Assembly: GCF_033115175.1 (NCBI RefSeq) | Contig: NC_084850.1 | Coordinates: 100,441,439 to 100,505,438 of the forward strand | Direction of reading: 5' to 3' | DNA length: 64,000 nucleotides | DNA from: Lepus europaeus | Lineage: Eukaryota > Chordata > Mammalia > Lagomorpha > Leporidae | Shown here: positions 36,952-48,966 of the stretch, one piece after another | Position numbering within the stretch: position 1 is the first letter of the stretch | How the letters are laid out: each line of letters opens with the position of its first letter | Translations under genes and position numbers: made by a program | Notes under the pieces: model-generated | The model's input: only the letters and a program-made list of their open reading frames with translations | The model's database searches: none | Told to the model about the DNA's origin: nothing

Positions 36952-37162
36952 TGTCTCCCAATATTTTAATGCAGATGCATAGAACTATGTTTTATCCTGT
37001 ACCTTCAGATTGGATGCTTATCCCAAATTTACTACTACTTCAGGTATGGAAAAGGCCGTGGTTCTGAAGGCACTATCTTACTTTCACTCAGAAAAAAAAA
37101 TCCTGCAGTTATCAAGGACTTGTTCTTAGAGGGCAATGAAGAATTTTAAGTCACAATTTTCT

Positions 37163-37411
37163 GCAGGGGTTTGCATTGTGGCACAGCTGATTAAACTGCC
37201 ACTTGCAATGCCCACATCTCATGTCAGAGCACTACTTCTCATCCCAACTACTCTGCTCTGATCCAGCACCTGCTAATGCATCTGGGAAAGCAGCGCAAGA
37301 TGGGCCCCTACCAACCAGGTGGGAGACAAGGATGAAATTCCTGGCTCCTGACTTCAGTCTGGACCAACCCCAGCCATTGAACCCATTTGAAGAGTGAACT
37401 GTGAAATGGAA

Positions 37412-37449
<38 letters not shown>

Positions 37450-37488
37450 ACTCTTTCAAATAAGTAAATAAATCTTTAAAAAATAAAA
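37163..37488 (+). mobile_element. C-SINE, old
   Basis: Sense copy. (CT)n at 37417-37446; tail AAATAAGTAAATAAATC. Confidence 0.88.
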
Positions 37489-37517
37489 TAGAAATGCACA
37501 TAATTTTCACCTTTGCA

Positions 37518-37729
37518 TTTAAATATTTATTTTCATTTTATTTGAAAGGCACAGAGACAAAGACAGAGATCTTTTATCTTCTGGCTCACTCCTCAAAACC
37601 AGCAGCCCAGAATTCAATCTGGGTCTCCCATGTTGGGTGGCAGGAACCAAAATACTTCAGCCATCATCTGTTGTCTTCCAGGGTGCACATTAGTAGGCAC
37701 TTCAAGATTGGATGTCCCAAGTGACTTTT
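37518..37729 (-). mobile_element. C-SINE, old, truncated
   Basis: Antisense. The tail and mid-body are present, but the tRNA-related end is decayed or missing after 'gtgcacattagtaggcactt'. Confidence 0.75.
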
Positions 37730-37779
37730 TTTAAAAAGATGTATATATTTATTTGAAAGGCAGAGTTACAGAGAGGCAG

Positions 37780-37823
<44 letters not shown>
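37730..37823 (-). mobile_element. C-SINE 3' tail only
   Basis: Antisense, 5'-truncated insertion: A-rich tail, 'gaaaggcagagttacagaga', then (GA)n at 37787-37820. The body is absent. Confidence 0.7.
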
Positions 37824-37961
37824 GGTGGCCCTGAGAAAACTAAACAGGTAGTAAACTATTGAACACAAGAGGTCACATATACAAATTATGATGAAGCAGC
37901 CAGAGTTATCAACAAGCCTCAACTGATTAAGTAGCATTTGATACATCGAAGAAATTGTAAG

Positions 37962-38298
37962 GGGCCAGCGCTCTGTCGTAATAGGCTAAGCATCTGCCTG
38001 TGGTGCCGACATCCCTCATGGGTGCCGGTTTGAGTCCCGACTGCACCTCCTCTGATCCAACTCTCTGCTATGACCTGGAAAAGCAGCGGAAGATGGCCCA
38101 AGTGCTGGGGCCCCTGCACCCACGTAGGAGACCCAGAAGAAGCTCTAGGCTCCTGGCTTCTAATCAGCCCTGCTCAAGCCATTGCAGCCATCTGGGGTGT
38201 AAACTAGCATGTGGAAAACCTCTCTGTGTGTCTCTCCCTCTCTCTGTCTGTAATTCTGCCTCTCAAATAAATAAATAAAATGTTCAAGAGAAAAAAAT
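37962..38298 (+). mobile_element. C-SINE with 10-bp TSD
   Basis: Sense copy flanked by 'aaattgtaag' (37952-37961, 38299-38308). B-box reads 'ggtttgagtcc'. Confidence 0.94.
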
Positions 38299-38500
38299 AA
38301 ATTGTAAGAGTTTGTAAGGCAAAGAAGCAAGACATTTAGGGGAGACTGTTGCAGGCAGAGTTTAAGTAAAATCTGTGAGGTCACAGGAAATTTTGGTGGG
38401 TATATTATAAGAAATGACAGATCAATATGACCATGGAAGGGAAGTAACAGAATAGGAATCTGAAGCTGTAAACTGGATTTAGATCAAAAAGGGCCCTGCT

Positions 38501-38758
38501 GGGGCTGGCGTTGTGGCGCTGTGGGTTAACGCCCTGGCCTGAAGCTCCGGCATCCCATATGGGCAATGGTTCAAGACCCAGCTGCTCCTCTTCCGATCCA
38601 GCTCTCTACTTTGGCCTGGGAAAGCAGTAGAAGATGTCCCAAGTTCTTGGGCCCCTGCACCCACGTGGGAGACCCAGAGGAAGCTCCTGGCTCCTGGCTT
38701 CAGATCGGCGCAGCTCTGGCCATTGCAGCCATTTTGGGAGTGAACCAGTGGATAGAAG

Positions 38759-38800
<42 letters not shown>

Positions 38801-38866
38801 GTGTGTGTGTAACTCTGACTTTCACATAAATAATAAATCTTTAAAAAATAAAATAAAATAAATTTT
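38501..38866 (+). mobile_element. C-SINE
   Basis: Sense full-length copy with a (CT)n run at 38760-38795 followed by (GT)n. Flanks 'aaaaagggccct' and 'aaaaaggccctt' look like a slightly decayed TSD. Confidence 0.94.
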
Positions 38867-39383
38867 TTAAAAAGGCCCTTCTTGCCATGACAAGGCATGC
38901 AGTTAGGTCGAAGGTATTGGGAGACAACAGGCAAATCTAGTAGTGGCATGCCCTGTGCACAGATCATGTTGCCTGAAGGCATGGAGAAGGTGGAGGCTGT
39001 GCAGGTCATCATGATGAGGGCTACTGATGACAGGATCCTGAGCAATGGTTGTGGTCCTTGACAGAAAGGACTGATTCTTAGGTAGAATGGAAGATTGACC
39101 AGGTGTGGAGAGTGGTGCAGAACTAGGGATGAATCTCAAATTTCTGCATGGGCGACAGGGGAGAGTGGTGATATTCACTGAGATGGGCAACACAGGCAGA
39201 GAGACAGGTAACAGGGCTGGGGAAGGTTGTAGTTTCTGGTTAGTCATTGTTGGCATTGCCCAAGGATCAGCTTATCAACTCTTCCTTGGAAGGAGCAGAC
39301 CTGACCAGACAATGACCCTCTCACCCCAATTCTCAGAACCAATGTTCAGACCAGGGCACCCATCTTGACTTCTCACAACTACA
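38867..39383. other. No gene; unique sequence
   Basis: About 500 bp with no recognised repeat. The open frames on either strand are not protein-like. Confidence 0.5.
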
Positions 39384-39395
39384 GACTGCCCCTGG

Positions 39396-39683
39396 GGGCT
39401 GGTGTTGTAGCACAGTGAGTTAAGCCACCACTTGCAATGCTAGCTAGCATCGCATATGAGAGCACCAATTTGAGTCCTGGCTGCCCTGCTTCTGATCTAG
39501 CTCCCTGCTAATGTGCCTGTGGGGAAGCTGATCTTTGCCAAAGCACTTGAGCCCTACCACTTGCTTGCAAGACACGCCCATCCCCGCCTATTATGGGCAT
39601 TTGAGGAGCGAACCAATGGGTCTCTCTCTATCTCTATCTCTGTCTCTCCCTTTCAAATAAATAAAATAAATACTTTAAAAAAA
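39396..39683 (+). mobile_element. C-SINE, old, internal deletion
   Basis: Sense copy missing part of the body around 'gtgcctgtggggaagctgat'. TSD with one mismatch: 'gactgcccctgg' (39384-39395) and 'gactacccctgg' (39684-39695). Confidence 0.92.
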
Positions 39684-39758
39684 GACTACCCCTGGTCACA
39701 TTTCATCTCTGCCCCCCAAATCAAGAACAACCTCAACCTATTCAAGAATGTTACCACT

Positions 39759-40091
39759 AGGCCGGCGCCATGGCTCAACAGGCTAATCCTCCACCTTGCA
39801 GCGCCAGCACACCAGGTTCCAGTCCTGGTTGGGGCACCGGATTCTATCCCGGTTGCCCCTCTTCCAGGCCAGCTCTCTGCTATGGCCCGGGAAGGCAGTG
39901 GAGGATGGCCCAAGTCCTTGGGCCCTGCACCCGCATGGGAGACCAGGAGAAGCACCTGGCTCCAAGCTTTGGATCAGCGTGATGCGCCGGCTGCAGCGGC
40001 CATTGGAGGGTGAACCAATAGCAAAAAGGAAGACCTTTCTCTCTGTCTCTCTCTCTCACTATCCACTCTGCCTGTAAAAAAAAAAAAAAAA
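39759..40091 (+). mobile_element. C-SINE, younger subfamily
   Basis: Sense copy. 15-bp TSD with one mismatch: 'aagaatgttaccact' (39744-39758) and 'aagaatgtcaccact' (40092-40106). Pure A tail of about 17 nt. Confidence 0.96.
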
Positions 40092-40106
40092 AAGAATGTC
40101 ACCACT

Positions 40107-40533
40107 GTATCAGGCCAAGAATCAAAGTTCACCCCAAAAGGGCTTTCCATACCTCCCTACCTAACACTAGACTAGAAAGATTCGGATGGATAGTTACTGC
40201 TCACTTCTAACATTATTGGCCTCAAATGGGACATGCTTGACCTCTTAACACTCTATATTTCTAGTGGTTTTATTCCTGCAAACTAACATAGTACCTTCAG
40301 TGAGAAAGGTATAGGGAGAAGAACCCATAAACAGTGATTTTCACATGAGCCATGTGTTGTATATTGAGCCATCCTGCCGGAGGGATCAAGTGGGAACTGG
40401 TTTAATGAAGTCACATCTTAGGTGAGCTTAGGCAAGGTATTTAACCCAGATCTCAGGGCCTGAAGTTGAGAGCAACAGTAGATTCAGGTACTACTCTGTC
40501 TACCATCCTATAGGTTTCTCTGAGTTTTATTTT
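40107..40533. other. No gene; unique, possible MIR trace
   Basis: 'gcttaggcaaggtatttaac' at about 40430 resembles a MIR core, but too little remains to call it. Confidence 0.4.
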
Positions 40534-40546
40534 AAAACACAAAATA

Positions 40547-40883
40547 GGCCAGCGCCGCGGCTCACTAGGCTAATCCTCCGCCTTGCGGCGCCGGCACACC
40601 GGGTTCTAGTCCCGGTCGGGGCACCGATCCTGTCCCGGTTGCCCCTCTTCCAGGCCAGCTGTCTGCTGTGGCCAGGCAGTGCAGTGGAGGATGGCCCAAG
40701 TCCTTGGGCCCTGCACCCCATGGGAGACCAGGAGAAGCACCTGGCTCCTGCCATCGGATCAGCGTGGTGTGCCGGCCGCAGCGCGCTACCGCGGCGGCCA
40801 TTGGAGGGTGAACCAACGGCAAAGGAAGACCTTTCTCTCTATCTCTCTCTCTCTCACTGTCCACTCTGCTTGTCAAAAAAAAA
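40547..40883 (+). mobile_element. C-SINE, youngest-looking copy
   Basis: Sense, GC-rich young subfamily with many CpGs still intact ('ggccgcagcgcgctaccgcg'). Exact 13-bp TSD 'aaaacacaaaata' (40534-40546, 40884-40896). Retained CpGs suggest recent insertion. Confidence 0.96.
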
Positions 40884-40896
40884 AAAACACAAAATA

Positions 40897-41848
40897 ATTC
40901 AAATTGGACCAAGTTATAAATTGGTCCTGGCTGATTGTCATTATTATTGAGTGAGAACAACAGTGGCAGCAGATCAACATTAGCCCAGTTCAAGTCCACA
41001 TCAGGTAGACCACCCCACACATAGAATTGGAAAGATTTCTAACATCTTCACATTGTCAGGATGCCTTTGGGAGCTCTAAGTGTGCCAGAAAAATTTACTG
41101 TCCAGAAACTTGACACAAGGAGAATCTGAAGTCCTGGGAGAATTTTGAGCAGCAGATTCTAGGACTAGAGTCTCTTAGATGAAGATGATGTTATTCCACA
41201 TGGAGCTGCAGGAAAACAGTAAGGTTTCAGACACAGCACGGTAAGTGTCACCAGAGTGTGTGACACAGCTTCCCCTTCCCATGCGATGGGAAGAGGCAGC
41301 ATGAGCAAACTGAACAGAGTGTGGGATGATCCTGACCTATTTTTGTGGAGAAATGAAAGTGGCAGGCCAGTCAGTTTCAGCTCTAGAGGTCAAATAGCAA
41401 TAGCACTAACAAATGAAGGGAAAATTGTAGGGAATTGGAAACCTAGTCTCAGTGATTCACTAGGGACTCCACCCTAAGAAGTAAAGGGAAAAATCTGTCT
41501 GAAAGTGATGAGATATTTGGGGAGTGCCAAGGCAAAGGACAAGCCCGTGTCATTATGGTGTGCCCACCCCCAGCTGAGCTTCACCAAGAGGGCACGGCTC
41601 CACTAGAAGCTGTCAAGACAAATCAAACAAGGAAGATGATTTTCTCAGCAGACAATTAACCTGCAGGAGACAGAGGGGACAGAGCAGCCTGAGGCAACAA
41701 CATGAAACAAAGAATCCCGACTCTGCTCAGCCATCTACCCACCGTGAAGGGAGATGGACATTTATCATTGAAACCCTTGAAATCCAGTTGAGTACAAGAA
41801 AGTTTTCAAGGTCAGAGAGGGTATCCTAAGGACTGAGAAAATTAATGT
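40897..41848. other. No gene; unique sequence
   Basis: About 950 bp with no recognised repeat. The open frame 41256-41477 is short and unlike any known family. Confidence 0.5.
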
Positions 41849-42137
41849 TTTTTTTAATTTAAAGGCAGAGAGAGAGAGAGATCTTCTATCCTCTGGGTCA
41901 CTCCCCAAATGCACACAACAGTCAGGGCTGGGCCAATCCTAAGTCAGAAACTCCACCCAGGTCTCCCAATGGATGCTAGGGACCCAAATAATTGAACCAT
42001 CATCTGTTGTCTCCCAGGATCCACATTAGCAGGAAGCCGGATTGGGAGCAGAGGTGGGACTGGAACCCAGGCACTCCAATATATGACATGGGTCTCCCAA
42101 GCAGTAACTTAACCCTCTGTGCCACAATACTTGCCCC
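41849..42137 (-). mobile_element. C-SINE, old variant
   Basis: Antisense copy with the older-subfamily middle ('tgtctcccaggatccacatt'). Confidence 0.85.
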
Positions 42138-42548
42138 TGAACATTTTTCCAAGTGACTGATTGAAGTGAGATAGATACAGGACAACATGACACTGGTGAC
42201 AAGAGGAAATTGTCAGAGCTTTTGCTTGAAGAACTGATATTGGGGGATATGTAGAAGGGGGTCAGAGAACATGTAGGAAACATTTGAGGATAGGATCAAT
42301 CAGAAAGCAATGGTGAATGGAGACAGAGGTTCTCATGAGAATCACTGGGAAGCTATTTTCTTAGTCATTCAGAAGGGCACTTCATCCAATTAGGATGAAA
42401 CTCCTGGCCTCCCCAATCCCAGGAAAGGCAATAGTCACATAACAACAATGTCAACAACAACAATAAATAATATTTAAGATTTTATCATTTAGCTTATTAT
42501 GTGAAATATGGAAAGATTGTATTATATGACTTCTCAATTATTATAATC
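42138..42548. other. No gene; unique sequence
   Basis: Nothing identifiable. A short CAA-rich run lies at about 42444-42464. Confidence 0.5.
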
Positions 42549-42565
42549 AAAAGAACTAGAAAGTC

Positions 42566-42919
42566 TGGGCCAGCGCCGTGGTTCACTAGGCTAATCCTCC
42601 ACCTGCAGCGCCAGCACCCTGGGTTCTAGTCCCAGTCGGTGCGCCGGATTCTGTCCCGGTTGCCCCTCTTCCAGGCCAGCTCTCTGCTGTGGCCCAGGAG
42701 TGTAGTGGAGGATGGCCCAAGTGCTTGGGCCCTGCACCCGCATGGGAGACCAGGAGGAAGCACCTGGCTCCTGGCTTCGGATCAGCAAGGCGCGCCGTCC
42801 GCAACGCACCGGCCGTAACGGCCACTTTGGGGGTAAACCAACGGAAAAAGGAAGACTTTCCCTCTCTCTCTCTCTCACCGTCTAACTCTGCCTGTCAAAA
42901 AACAAAACCAAAAAAAAAA
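42566..42919 (+). mobile_element. C-SINE, younger subfamily, 17-bp TSD
   Basis: Sense copy with exact duplication 'aaaagaactagaaagtc' (42549-42565, 42920-42936). CpG-rich body. Confidence 0.97.
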
Positions 42920-43100
42920 AAAAGAACTAGAAAGTCAAAACAAAATGTTTTATGCAAATTGCTTTATAGAAACCAGTAGAAAACAAACTTTTGGTAGTTG
43001 TGATGATTAATTTCATGGTGTCAGCTTGATTGGATTAGCCCATTAAGTCCCAAGCTTTTAATTCTGCAGGTATTTCAATGGCATAATATTTATTTCAAAG

Positions 43101-43138
43101 ACATGTATTTATTTGAAAGTCATAGTTACAGAAAAAGA

Positions 43139-43183
<45 letters not shown>

Positions 43184-43448
43184 TGAATCTTCCACCTGCT
43201 GATTTACTCCCTAGATGGCCACAACAGCCAGGGCTGGGCAAGGCTATAGCCAGGAGCCAAGAGCTTCTTTCAGGTCTCCCTCCTGGGCGGCAGTGATCCA
43301 AACACCTGGGCCATCTTCCACTGCTTTCCTAGACACATTAGCAGGGATTTGGATTGGGAATGGAGGAGCCAGGACTTGAACTGGTACCCTTATGGGATGC
43401 CGGAGTTACATAAAGCAACTTTACCCTCTCCACCACAGTGCTGGCCCC
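43101..43448 (-). mobile_element. C-SINE with 19-bp TSD
   Basis: Antisense copy. 'cataatatttatttcaaag' (43082-43100) and the same with one mismatch at 43449-43467. (GA)n at 43141-43178. Confidence 0.95.
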
Positions 43449-43502
43449 CATAATATTTGTTTCAAAGTTACCATAAGTGAGATATTTATTGCTCAATGTA
43501 AG

Positions 43503-43839
43503 TCCTTTTTTAAAAATATTATTTTTTATTTGTTTGAAAGGCAGAGTTAGAGAGAGGAGGAGAGAGACAGAGGAAGAGAGATCTTCCATTCGTTGGTTCA
43601 CACCCCAAATGGCCACAATGGCCAGAGCTGGGCCAGGCTGAAGCCAGGAGCCAGGAACTTCTTCTGGGTCTCCTACATGGGTACAGGGGCCCAAGTACGT
43701 GAGCGATCTTCTGCTGCCTTCCCAGGAGCATTAACAGGGAGCTGGATCGCAAGTGGAGCAGTCAGGTCTCGAACCAACATCCATATGAGATACCAGCATC
43801 ACAGGCAGAGGCCTAACCTGCTACACCACAACACCAGCC
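43503..43839 (-). mobile_element. C-SINE with 11-bp TSD
   Basis: Antisense copy flanked by 'ctcaatgtaag' (43492-43502 and 43840-43850). Inserted 55 bp from the preceding SINE. Confidence 0.95.
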
Positions 43840-44439
43840 CTCAATGTAAGACTTTATAGGTATCCTGTGTATGGGACCATGAGACATAATTGGTTTAGTA
43901 GTACCTAGAAACCTGAAGAAGTGCTGTTTGTATCTGGGAGAGTATTTCCAGAAGAGATCAGCAAGAACAGAAACGGGAAAGGTGAGTGTATCTGTATCCC
44001 TGGAGCTGATGTACAGTCCACGGATATCAGCATGGATATCAGAACTCCAGGCTCTCTGGCCTTTGAACCAGTGGTTCCTGGGTTTCTCAGGCCTTCAGCC
44101 TTTGGCTGACAGTCAACCCATTGGCTTTGCTTGGTTTAGAGGCCTTTCAGACTGGTACCCAGCCACGAGGCTGGTATCCCAACTTCCCCAGCTTCTAGAC
44201 AGCTTGTCATGGGATTTCTCAGTCTCCATAATCATGGGGGCCAATTTCCCTAAGTAATCACCTCTCATAGTTCTACCCACATATATCCTATTGTTTCTGT
44301 GTCGCTGCAGACCCTTGGCTAATACAGCAGGGAACCTGCTTGGGGATGGCAAATCCCTGAAGCAAACTGATGGTAGCACGTTTCTCAGAGAGGAATAGGC
44401 AGAAACTGGGGATGATCGTGTTAACTGTTTTAAAAGTAA

Positions 44440-45345
44440 CAACACACATTTACCATATGTTCCAGTAATCTCACTCTTATTGTCTTTACTCAAGAGAAAT
44501 GAAAATATATGAGGGTACTTCAAAAAGTTCATGAAAAATGTGCATTCATCCAAAAACCTATATATGAATATTTATAGAGGCTCAAAGCAACCCAAATATC
44601 CTTCATGGGTCCATGGATAGACTAACTTTGGCATGTCCACAGAAGGAAATGCTGTCATCTCTTGGAACCCACAAGGGATTGGTTCCTGGACCTCCAAGAA
44701 TACCAAAATTTGTAGATGCTCCAGTCCCTTATATTAAACGGCCTAGTATTTGCATAGAACCATGCATACCCTCCCATATGCCTTAAATCATCTCTAGACT
44801 TATTGGAATACTTAATATAATGTAAATACTATGTAAATAGTTACACTATATTGTTTAGGGAATAACAACAAAAAAAAGTCTGTACACATTCAGTACAGAT
44901 GCAAATTTTTTTCCAAATAGTTTTAATGTGTAGTTGTTTGTTGCAATCTGCACATGCAGAACCTGTGACTAAGGAGGGAAGACTGAATTATTCAGTGAAT
45001 AGAAGGGAATCAACCTACTGATACACCTGATAACACAGATGGAACTCAAACTGCATTACGCAGAGTAACAGTAGCCAGAGTCAGAAGCCTACGTACTATG
45101 TGATTACATTTATATTCTGGAGAAGGACAAACTTTGGGAATAGAAAATAGCTCAATGGTTGCCAACATCTGGGGAAGAGAGGTTGACTACTACTGGGTCC
45201 AAGGGACCCCTTAGATTGTATTAGTGAGTGCATAACTGTACATATTTGTAAAAACTCATAAAACTTTACTTTGTAAAATGATGAAGTTTACCGTATGTAC
45301 AGTATATCATAATAAATCTCACTTTAAAAATTGAGTTTAAAAACT
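44440..45345 (+). mobile_element. L1M(E)-type 3' portion, split by MER2
   Basis: Sense L1: 'cacacatttaccatatgttc', 'aaacctatatatgaatattt', then after the MER2 'tgatacacctgataacacag', 'tagctcaatggttgccaaca' and 'tatcataataaatctcactt'. About 44512-44540 holds a mariner-TIR-like 'gagggtacttcaaaaagttc' fragment. Confidence 0.7.
44652..44985 (-). mobile_element. MER2-like Tigger DNA transposon
   Basis: Inverted relative to the copies at 1316 and 6581. Nearly complete: 'gattggttcctggacctcca' to 'gaacctgtgactaaggaggg'. Nested in L1M. Confidence 0.82.
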
Positions 45346-45349
45346 TTTT

Positions 45350-45681
45350 TAAAGACTTATTTTACTTATATGAAAGAGTTACAGTGAGGGGAAAGGGAGA
45401 GATAGAGATAGAGATAGAGAGAGAGAGAGAGAGAGATCTTCCATCTGCTAGTTCACTCCCAAATGGCTGCAATGGCCAGGGTTGGGCCAGGCCAAAGTCA
45501 AGAGCCATGAGCTTCTTCCAGGTCTCCCACATAGGTGCAGGGGCCCAAGTACTTGGGCCATCTTCCACTGCCTTTGCAGGTGCATTAGCAGGGAGCTGGA
45601 TCTGAAGTGGAACAACCAGGTCTTGAACCAGCTAGTGCTGCAGGTGATGGTTTAACCCATTACACCACAAGCCAGCTCCCA
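45350..45681 (-). mobile_element. C-SINE
   Basis: Antisense copy with (GATAGA)/(GA)n at 45399-45437. Ends 'taccatcacaagccagctcc'-like and has a small deletion near its tRNA end. Confidence 0.88.
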
Positions 45682-45723
45682 AAAATATTTTTAAATGTGT
45701 TTACCTAAAGAGTAATACATTGG

Positions 45724-45980
45724 AGGGCCAGTGTTGTGGCATAGCAGGTAAAGACGCCGCCTGCCATGCTGGCATATCATATGGGTGCCAGTTCGAGTCC
45801 TGGCTGCCCCACTTCCCATTCAGTTCTCTGCTATGGTCTGGGAAAGCAGTGGAAGATGGCTCAAGTTCTTGGGCCCCTGCACTCATGTGGGAGACCCGGA
45901 AGAAGCTCCTGGCTTCTGGCTTCGGATCAGCACAGCTCCAGCCGATGTGGCCATCTGGGGAGAGAACCAGCAGATAAAAG

Positions 45981-46031
<51 letters not shown>

Positions 46032-46060
46032 TCTGCCTTTCAAATAAGTAAATAAATCTT
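45724..46060 (+). mobile_element. C-SINE, first of a same-site tandem pair
   Basis: Sense copy. B-box 'agttcgagtcc'; (CT)n 45983-46026. Left flank 'aaagagtaatacattgg' (45707-45723); right flank 'aaaataatgcattgg' (46061-46075). Confidence 0.95.
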
Positions 46061-46075
46061 AAAATAATGCATTGG

Positions 46076-46337
46076 GGCCAGCGTTGTGGTATAGCAGGTT
46101 AAGCCTCTGCCTGTGACACAAGATCCAATATGGGCTCCAGTTCGAGCCCCAGCTGCTCCACTTCTGGTCCAGCTCCCTGCTAAGGTGCCTGGGAAAGCAG
46201 CAGAGGATGGCCCAAGTGCTTGGACCCCTGCATACATGTGGGAGAACTGGAAGAAAGTCCTGGCTCTTGGCTTTGGCCTGGCCCAGCCCCCTGGCCATTG
46301 CAGCCATTTGGGGAGTGAACCAGCAGATGGGAGACCT

Positions 46338-46375
<38 letters not shown>

Positions 46376-46419
46376 CTCTCTACATAACTGTGCCTTTCAA
46401 ATAAAAAAAATCTTACAAA
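46076..46419 (+). mobile_element. C-SINE, second of a same-site tandem pair
   Basis: Sense copy starting at the duplicated target. Right flank 'aaagagtaatatattgg' (46420-46436). B-box 'agttcgagccc'. Confidence 0.95.
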
Positions 46420-46436
46420 AAAGAGTAATATATTGG

Positions 46437-47845
46437 GAGATTAAAAAAAAAACTAATCTGGTTGATTCTAGCTTGGACTTATTTTCAGATCAAGCACAGG
46501 GCCCCAAAACACAAAAACCACATGATTTCACCTATTATTTTTGGAAAGAGCCCAGTATTTCCACCTTTCAGGGAAAATGGATGTATCCTGAGACACTGTG
46601 TTGAACAGTAAATCTTGCCTGGCTGTTACTGTAGTTTAAACACGGGATGCTGTACACAGGGGGAAATCAAGAAGTTGTTTTGGTTCTGAGCCAAGAATAT
46701 CTGGAGATATCTGACCATTCCACCATCACAAATTTCAGACTAAGAATACAAGAATAAAGGATCCCAACACATAATTATTTCTCCTGGCCACACTGAGATC
46801 ATAGGGGGAAATATAGAAGGGAACAAATACCTGTACTTTCCTACTAAATTCTGGGTAGAGATCTAGTTTGTTAAAAAAAAAAAAAAAACTCCACATGTGC
46901 AGGCATTGTTTATAACATGGGAAAATTTGCAAGAGTACATGAAATTCCACAAACAGCACCCAAGATGGAATTGAGCTTAAAGCAGACACATCTTGGGAGT
47001 CTCAAGGATTTATTTGCTTCTTCTTTTTCCTAACCCAACAGAGGCATCAATCTTCATAATAGGGTGAGGAGAAAGAAAAAGCTGCAATTAATTTTGATCG
47101 AGGATGCCGATGGATGATAAAATTCATCAGAGGAGTAACATATTCATGCTTGAGCACAAATTGGTTTAAGGACTATGACTACCTCAAACTCCAACAGAAA
47201 CATTGCTATTGATGTCATAGAAGAAGTGAGGATGATAGACCAAAAATTGTTGGTCTGGAAGTAGATCTATTGCCAAAGTTCATCCACAAACGTTCCCGCC
47301 TGATTGATTCAGAAACCAAATGGAACCTGGTAAAGGACTATGCTCTATTATTTCAATTTCAATTTGAGGTTTCAATTTGTCCATAAAACCCTTGGCACTG
47401 GTAATAATAGCCTAAGACCATTAATTGAGTGGAGAAATTCTTGGAGAAGCCTCCAAATCCTCTTTGGGAAATAGCTATATCAATATCAATTGGCGTCTGT
47501 GTCTTTTTTATTATTATCCACCAAATAATCTCCAGAGAGAACTACTAATTGCAGGATAAATGCAATTATTCTTTGAGGATAACCCCCTTTGCACAAAGGA
47601 AAAGTGGACCGAGAGTCCAGAGACATGGAATCTAAATAAGCTACCTTGGGAAATGGAATTGGCCTTTGGGCTTCCAAAAGAGCAATCCATCTTGAGGATG
47701 TCTCAATACCATGGTAACAAAGTCATCCTATTTCTTTCTGACAGTCAGTAGTAGTGAGGCATTTGGCACTGGATAAACTTTATTTGGCACTACCTCTGTC
47801 CTACTTCCTGATAGAGTCCTTTTGATAAAATATTCAGGTGCACAG
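46437..47845. other. No gene; unique sequence
   Basis: About 1.4 kb without recognised repeats, apart from an A run at 46874-46889. Open frames up to 84 codons are not protein-like. Confidence 0.5.
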
Positions 47846-48068
47846 ACTCTGTAGCCACTGCTGCCAGCGTTCATGTCCTACCTCTACCTTCTCCTAGCTG
47901 TGACATCTTTGGCAGATTAGTTAACATCTGTGTGCTTCAATTGCTTCATCTGTGAAAACAGACACAGTTAATAACCATGGCCCCATTTTAGCATTGTTGA
48001 GAGTGGTATCTTAAAGTAAGTAAATGCACTTAGAACAAGCAAGAACATGTGTATTATCTATTAATATT
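47846..48068 (+). mobile_element. MIR SINE
   Basis: Sense MIR: 'cctagctgtgacatctttgg', 'ttcaattgcttcatctgtga', 'taaatgcacttagaacaagc'. Confidence 0.8.
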
Positions 48069-48392
48069 ACTACTTCGAAAACTATAAAAGTGAACAGAGA
48101 AATTAAATTTGGGAACATTGGATGCCTCAAAGAATGCAGTAAGACTCAAAACCAGAGACCTGAGCTGTGTCTTCTCTGCACTTTCGTTTCTGGCCATTAC
48201 AGCTTTGAGAAGCCCCAGTATTACCGAAGCATCTCACACATGCACTCCTTTCTAATGAACAGGTCCCAGCATTTCCCTTTACATTTCTGGAAAACGTTGC
48301 CATAACTAATCAAAGTCAGTATGGGGATCTGTTAGTCTCCTAGAGCCGCCAGAACAAATGATCACAAACTAAGTGGCTTTAAAAAACAGAAA

Positions 48393-48728
48393 CTGGAGGC
48401 TGGCACTGTGGCGTAGAAGGTTAAGCCTCTGCCTGCTGTGCAGACATCCCATATGGGCACTGGTTTGGGTCCCGGCTGCTCCACTTCTGTTCCAGCTCCC
48501 TACTAATGGCCTCGGAAAGCAGTGGAAGATGGCCCAAGTGTTTGGGCCCCTGCATCCATGTGGGAGATTCAGAAGTACTTCATGGCTCCTGGCTTCAGAT
48601 CAGCCCAGCTCTGGCCATGGTGGCCATTTGTGGAGTGAACCAGCAGATGGAAGACGTCTCTCTCTCTCTCTCTCTTTCTCTCTCTGTAAATTTGCCTCTC
48701 ATTTAAATAAATAAATCTTTTTTTAAAA
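48393..48728 (+). mobile_element. C-SINE nested in LTR
   Basis: Sense copy. Flanks 'aaaaaacagaaac' and 'aaaaccagaaatt' suggest a decayed TSD. (CT)n about 48659-48684. Confidence 0.92.
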
Positions 48729-48906
48729 CCAGAAATTTATTTTCTTACAATTCTGGAGGCTAGATGTTTGAAATCATCCATACTCTCTGTGAATGCCCTG
48801 GAGAATTTGTTCAATGCCTTTCTTTTAGCTTCTGGTGTTGCGGATATACCACTTCAATCTCTGTTTCCACTGTCACATGGTGTCCTGCCTAGTGTCTGTC
48901 TCCAGA

Positions 48907-48966
48907 TCTCTCCTCTCCTCTCCTCTCCTCTCCTCTCCTCTCCTCTCCTCTCCTCCCCTCTCCTCT
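48907..48966. repeat. (TCTCC)n microsatellite
   Basis: About 11 five-base units with one CCCC variant, expanded inside the LTR. Confidence 0.95.

Larger units (their letters stand above)
43003..44336 (+). mobile_element. Ancient LTR-like repeat, split by two C-SINEs
   Basis: 5' piece 43003-43080 ('atgattaatttcatggtgtc' then 'agcttgattggattagccca'). 3' piece 43851-44336 ('atgggatttctcagtctcca', 'acatatatcctattgtttct', 'cttggctaatacag'). The pieces have the order of an old mammalian LTR. Family not named with certainty. Confidence 0.5.

Noticed and set aside
37203-37397. Short open frames over C-SINEs throughout the window
   Set aside because: They are repeated C-SINE translations ('WLLASD', 'GPSSTAFPG' type peptides), not genes.
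48373-48490. tRNA gene signals (A/B boxes) within C-SINEs
   Set aside because: They belong to the tRNA-derived SINE heads. No complete cloverleaf with acceptor stem is present.
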